From the NCBI GenBank assembly GCA_022702545.1, contig JAHRBC010000003.1, positions 992,001-1,056,000 on the forward strand: a DNA stretch of 64,000 nucleotides, in the 5' to 3' direction. The stretch comes from Phycomyces nitens. Its lineage: Eukaryota > Mucoromycota > Mucoromycetes > Mucorales > Phycomycetaceae. Position 1 is the first letter of the stretch. The number at the start of each line of letters is the position of its first letter. The notes under the pieces are model-generated. The model was given only the letters and a program-made list of their open reading frames with translations. It was not told the DNA's origin and made no database searches. Positions 62,171 through 64,000 of the stretch are shown here, in pieces. The translations under genes were made by a program, and so were the position numbers.

Positions 62171-63140
62171 ACAAGTGGGTTAGGAGTTTTATTCTACGCA
62201 TTTATTTCTCAAGAGTATATAGTATTGCCGTTTGTAGACACCAAGCTGGCATACATTATAGCTTGGAAAGCAAGAAAGAAATAAAGGAAAATGACTTACC
62301 GGAGGAATGTTTCTTAGGAAATTGTACTTACATGAAAGAGAGGGATGCAGTTTGGTAAGAGAGTAAGGGTCATTTAAATAATTAATTTTGTTGGAATGTG
62401 AAAAGGGAGCCAGGGAGACGAAGTTTTTAAGTGACGTCTACACGTACATATTATCTATTATACATTGGATTCTTGACCAAGGTAATAAATTGACCGGTAT
62501 ATACTGGAAAATATTATTATAAAACAAAATGCCTGTAAGATAGAGTCAAAGAAGAGTCCTGAAGATATATTGTCTGCACGGGATTTGTCTTGATAAAGAT
62601 TTTGGATAATATTATACTCGCCTTATAGATAATATACCACAATAACACGGCACTACCATCATAATATTAATTAAAGTGTAGTATTAATAGAGTTACAATA
62701 ATGTGCTCATATTGTATAATCTTTCGTAATAAGCTGCTAAAATGTATTCAAAGCATATCTTATATCTTGACCTTTCATAGTATTACACTGTGATGTGCTT
62801 TGCCGCAGCGTATCTGGTTTTATTATTCAATAACAAGTGCTTGCATCTCTGTCACATATTAAAAAAATGGTTTTTTTATTCAAATAAAAAACCAAAAATA
62901 AATTAAACAAGTATTAAAGCTGTAAAGTTCAAAAAGCTGAACTGTAATATCCCTGCAAGATACTCAATTCTACTTTAGTAGTAAATATAAAAATATCTGC
63001 AATGAGATTTCTTTGATATCTCATAGTTGCTAGCTTTTAAACATTATAGTACCTTTAATCTCTTGATGTAAATACATAAAAATAGTGACAAACCATTGAG
63101 ACGGGCTGTGCTGGTTTATGTAATGAAGTGGTCCAAACGG

Positions 63141-63333
63141 TTAAAAGAAAAAGAGAATAAATATCGATCTCCTCTAACAACTCCTTAGTCCAAGTATTGG
63201 CAATCGGCAGCTTGTTCTCTTGAGAAAGATGTATAAAAAAAAAAGAGAGTAAATATAGATCTTCTATAACAACTCCTTAGCCCAAATATTGGCAATCGGC
63301 AGCTTGTTCTCTTGAGAAAGATATATAAAAGAA
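63141..63333. repeat. Tandem duplication of about 95 bp
   Basis: Two adjacent units share AACAACTCCTTAG, ATTGGCAATCGGCAGCTTG and TTCTCTTGAGAAAGAT with a few differences between them. It lies 50 bp right of the end of repeat copy B. Confidence 0.9.
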
Positions 63334-63659
63334 AAGAAGTGAAGTGTAAGGATATCGTTTATTGCTTTCATCATTTCGATGTTTATATAGATATTTCGAT
63401 AATAAATAATATAATATAATTAGTATGATATTACTAAGCTATTGTTAAAATGTTGGGATAGATCATGCTTCTTTGGATAGTTAATAATGAATAAGATAGA
63501 TAGGAATAGATAAATATTGTTGGGGTTCTTTGTTACAATCCTTATGATTTTCAATTGATTGCTGCGCCAGACGTAGCAATCATGTTCTTCCCAAGGTCAT
63601 TACTTAACCAATTTGTTTACATAATTGATACAGAAAGATTTGGGAAGATATGATATGTT
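63334..63659. other. AT-rich stretch, nothing recognised
   Basis: No coding or structural feature supported. Confidence 0.5.
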
Positions 63660-64000
63660 TGGGCCAGCCGGAAATATGGAGCTACACACAACGTGTCAGC
63701 ATGGAGAATTGTCTTGTTGAAAGATGAGAGAGTCATCTTTCTTTCATATTCCAACTGGTATTTGAAGGGACCCAAAGTGTTTTAAAGTATGTTTTTGTAC
63801 CCCAAATGCTCCAGATTGCCATCGGCCCAACACCACCAGACAAGACGCATACCCAGATCATCACATATCTTCCACTACCTTGGATCCTGGGACATACACA
63901 GTCTATGCTGTACTTCTCTGACTGAGTACGCCAGACTCGTACCTTTTGCGCATTGGTAACAGCATGAATCTCAATTCATCACTCCAGATTACTCAATACC
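63660..64000 (-). pseudogene. Tc1-type transposase fragment, running off the window end
   Basis: On the minus strand from 64000 down: VIWSDELRFMLLPM (first catalytic Asp), a one-base frame change, VRVWRTQSEKY, then GSGRYVMIWVCVLSGG and, near 63720, FQQDNSPC with a stop where His is expected (second catalytic Asp). It is related to the transposase at 28420-29037 (VIWSDESTFMLFP, VRVWRLQSEK) and extends further into the catalytic domain. The N-terminal half would lie beyond the window. Confidence 0.75.

Larger units (their letters stand above)
59728..63096. repeat. Dispersed 3.36 kb repeat, copy B
   Basis: Same content and orientation as copy A at 15839-19198. Differences by eye: no long CT tract at the left end, small indels, scattered substitutions, and an extra segment of roughly 55 bp near 62100-62157 bounded by GCCTTGTGG-like repeats. 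Homology stops after GTGACAAACCATT. Confidence 0.92.

Overview
This window is nuclear DNA of a filamentous fungus, most likely an early-diverging one (Mucoromycota, probably Mucorales-like). The evidence is AT-rich, TE-strewn intergenic DNA, genes broken by many 45-100 nt GT-AG introns, and a gene set that includes an AP-4 sigma subunit, an ER-retained HSP90 (GRP94), an MIF-type tautomerase and a Fanzor/TnpB-like protein with CCHC knuckles, a mix not typical of Ascomycota. No rRNA, tRNA or CRISPR was found. The species cannot be named from the sequence.

Layout. 1-9.1 kb is gene-poor: a broken PD-(D/E)XK-like ORF (1.7-2.1 kb), an 11-unit minisatellite (2.6-2.9 kb), an intron-containing ORF with a possible serine-recombinase-like motif (4.0-5.4 kb) and a Tc1/IS630-like remnant (5.8-6.2 kb). 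9.1-15.7 kb holds three plus-strand genes: PKA catalytic subunit, Golgi pH regulator (GPHR), and a type II membrane protein of filamin/SGNH (NXPE-like) type. 15.8-24.2 kb is a TE graveyard: repeat copy A (3.36 kb, with a dead Tc1 transposase) and a Ty3/gypsy remnant. 24.2-27.7 kb carries AP-4 sigma and a 16-exon amino-acid permease. 28.4-31.7 kb holds a truncated Tc1 transposase and a decayed Fanzor-like gene. 32.0-35.1 kb has GRP94 and MIF on the minus strand. 35.5-52.3 kb is one enormous gene, midasin (MDN1/REA1, about 5,320 aa). 52.4-59.4 kb has four minus-strand genes: a DH-domain RhoGEF, an NDUFAF4-like complex I assembly factor, a tandem CCCH zinc-finger protein and an LCL2-like secreted protein. 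59.7-63.1 kb is repeat copy B; a further Tc1 fragment runs off the right end.

The genes are housekeeping loci and do not form a pathway cluster. A loose theme is the secretory system (GRP94, LCL2, GPHR, AP-4 sigma, the SGNH protein), with signalling (PKA, RhoGEF) and ribosome assembly (midasin) alongside. The most interesting items are the Fanzor remnant (internal deletion, RuvC-III Asp changed to Asn), the possible recombinase-like ORF, a 3-nt micro-exon in the permease that encodes a family-conserved Trp, three GC-AG introns required to keep frame, and the 3.36 kb repeat copied after its internal transposase had died. Exon coordinates were worked out by hand from splice motifs and reading frame; for the intact spliced genes the exon lengths sum to a multiple of three.
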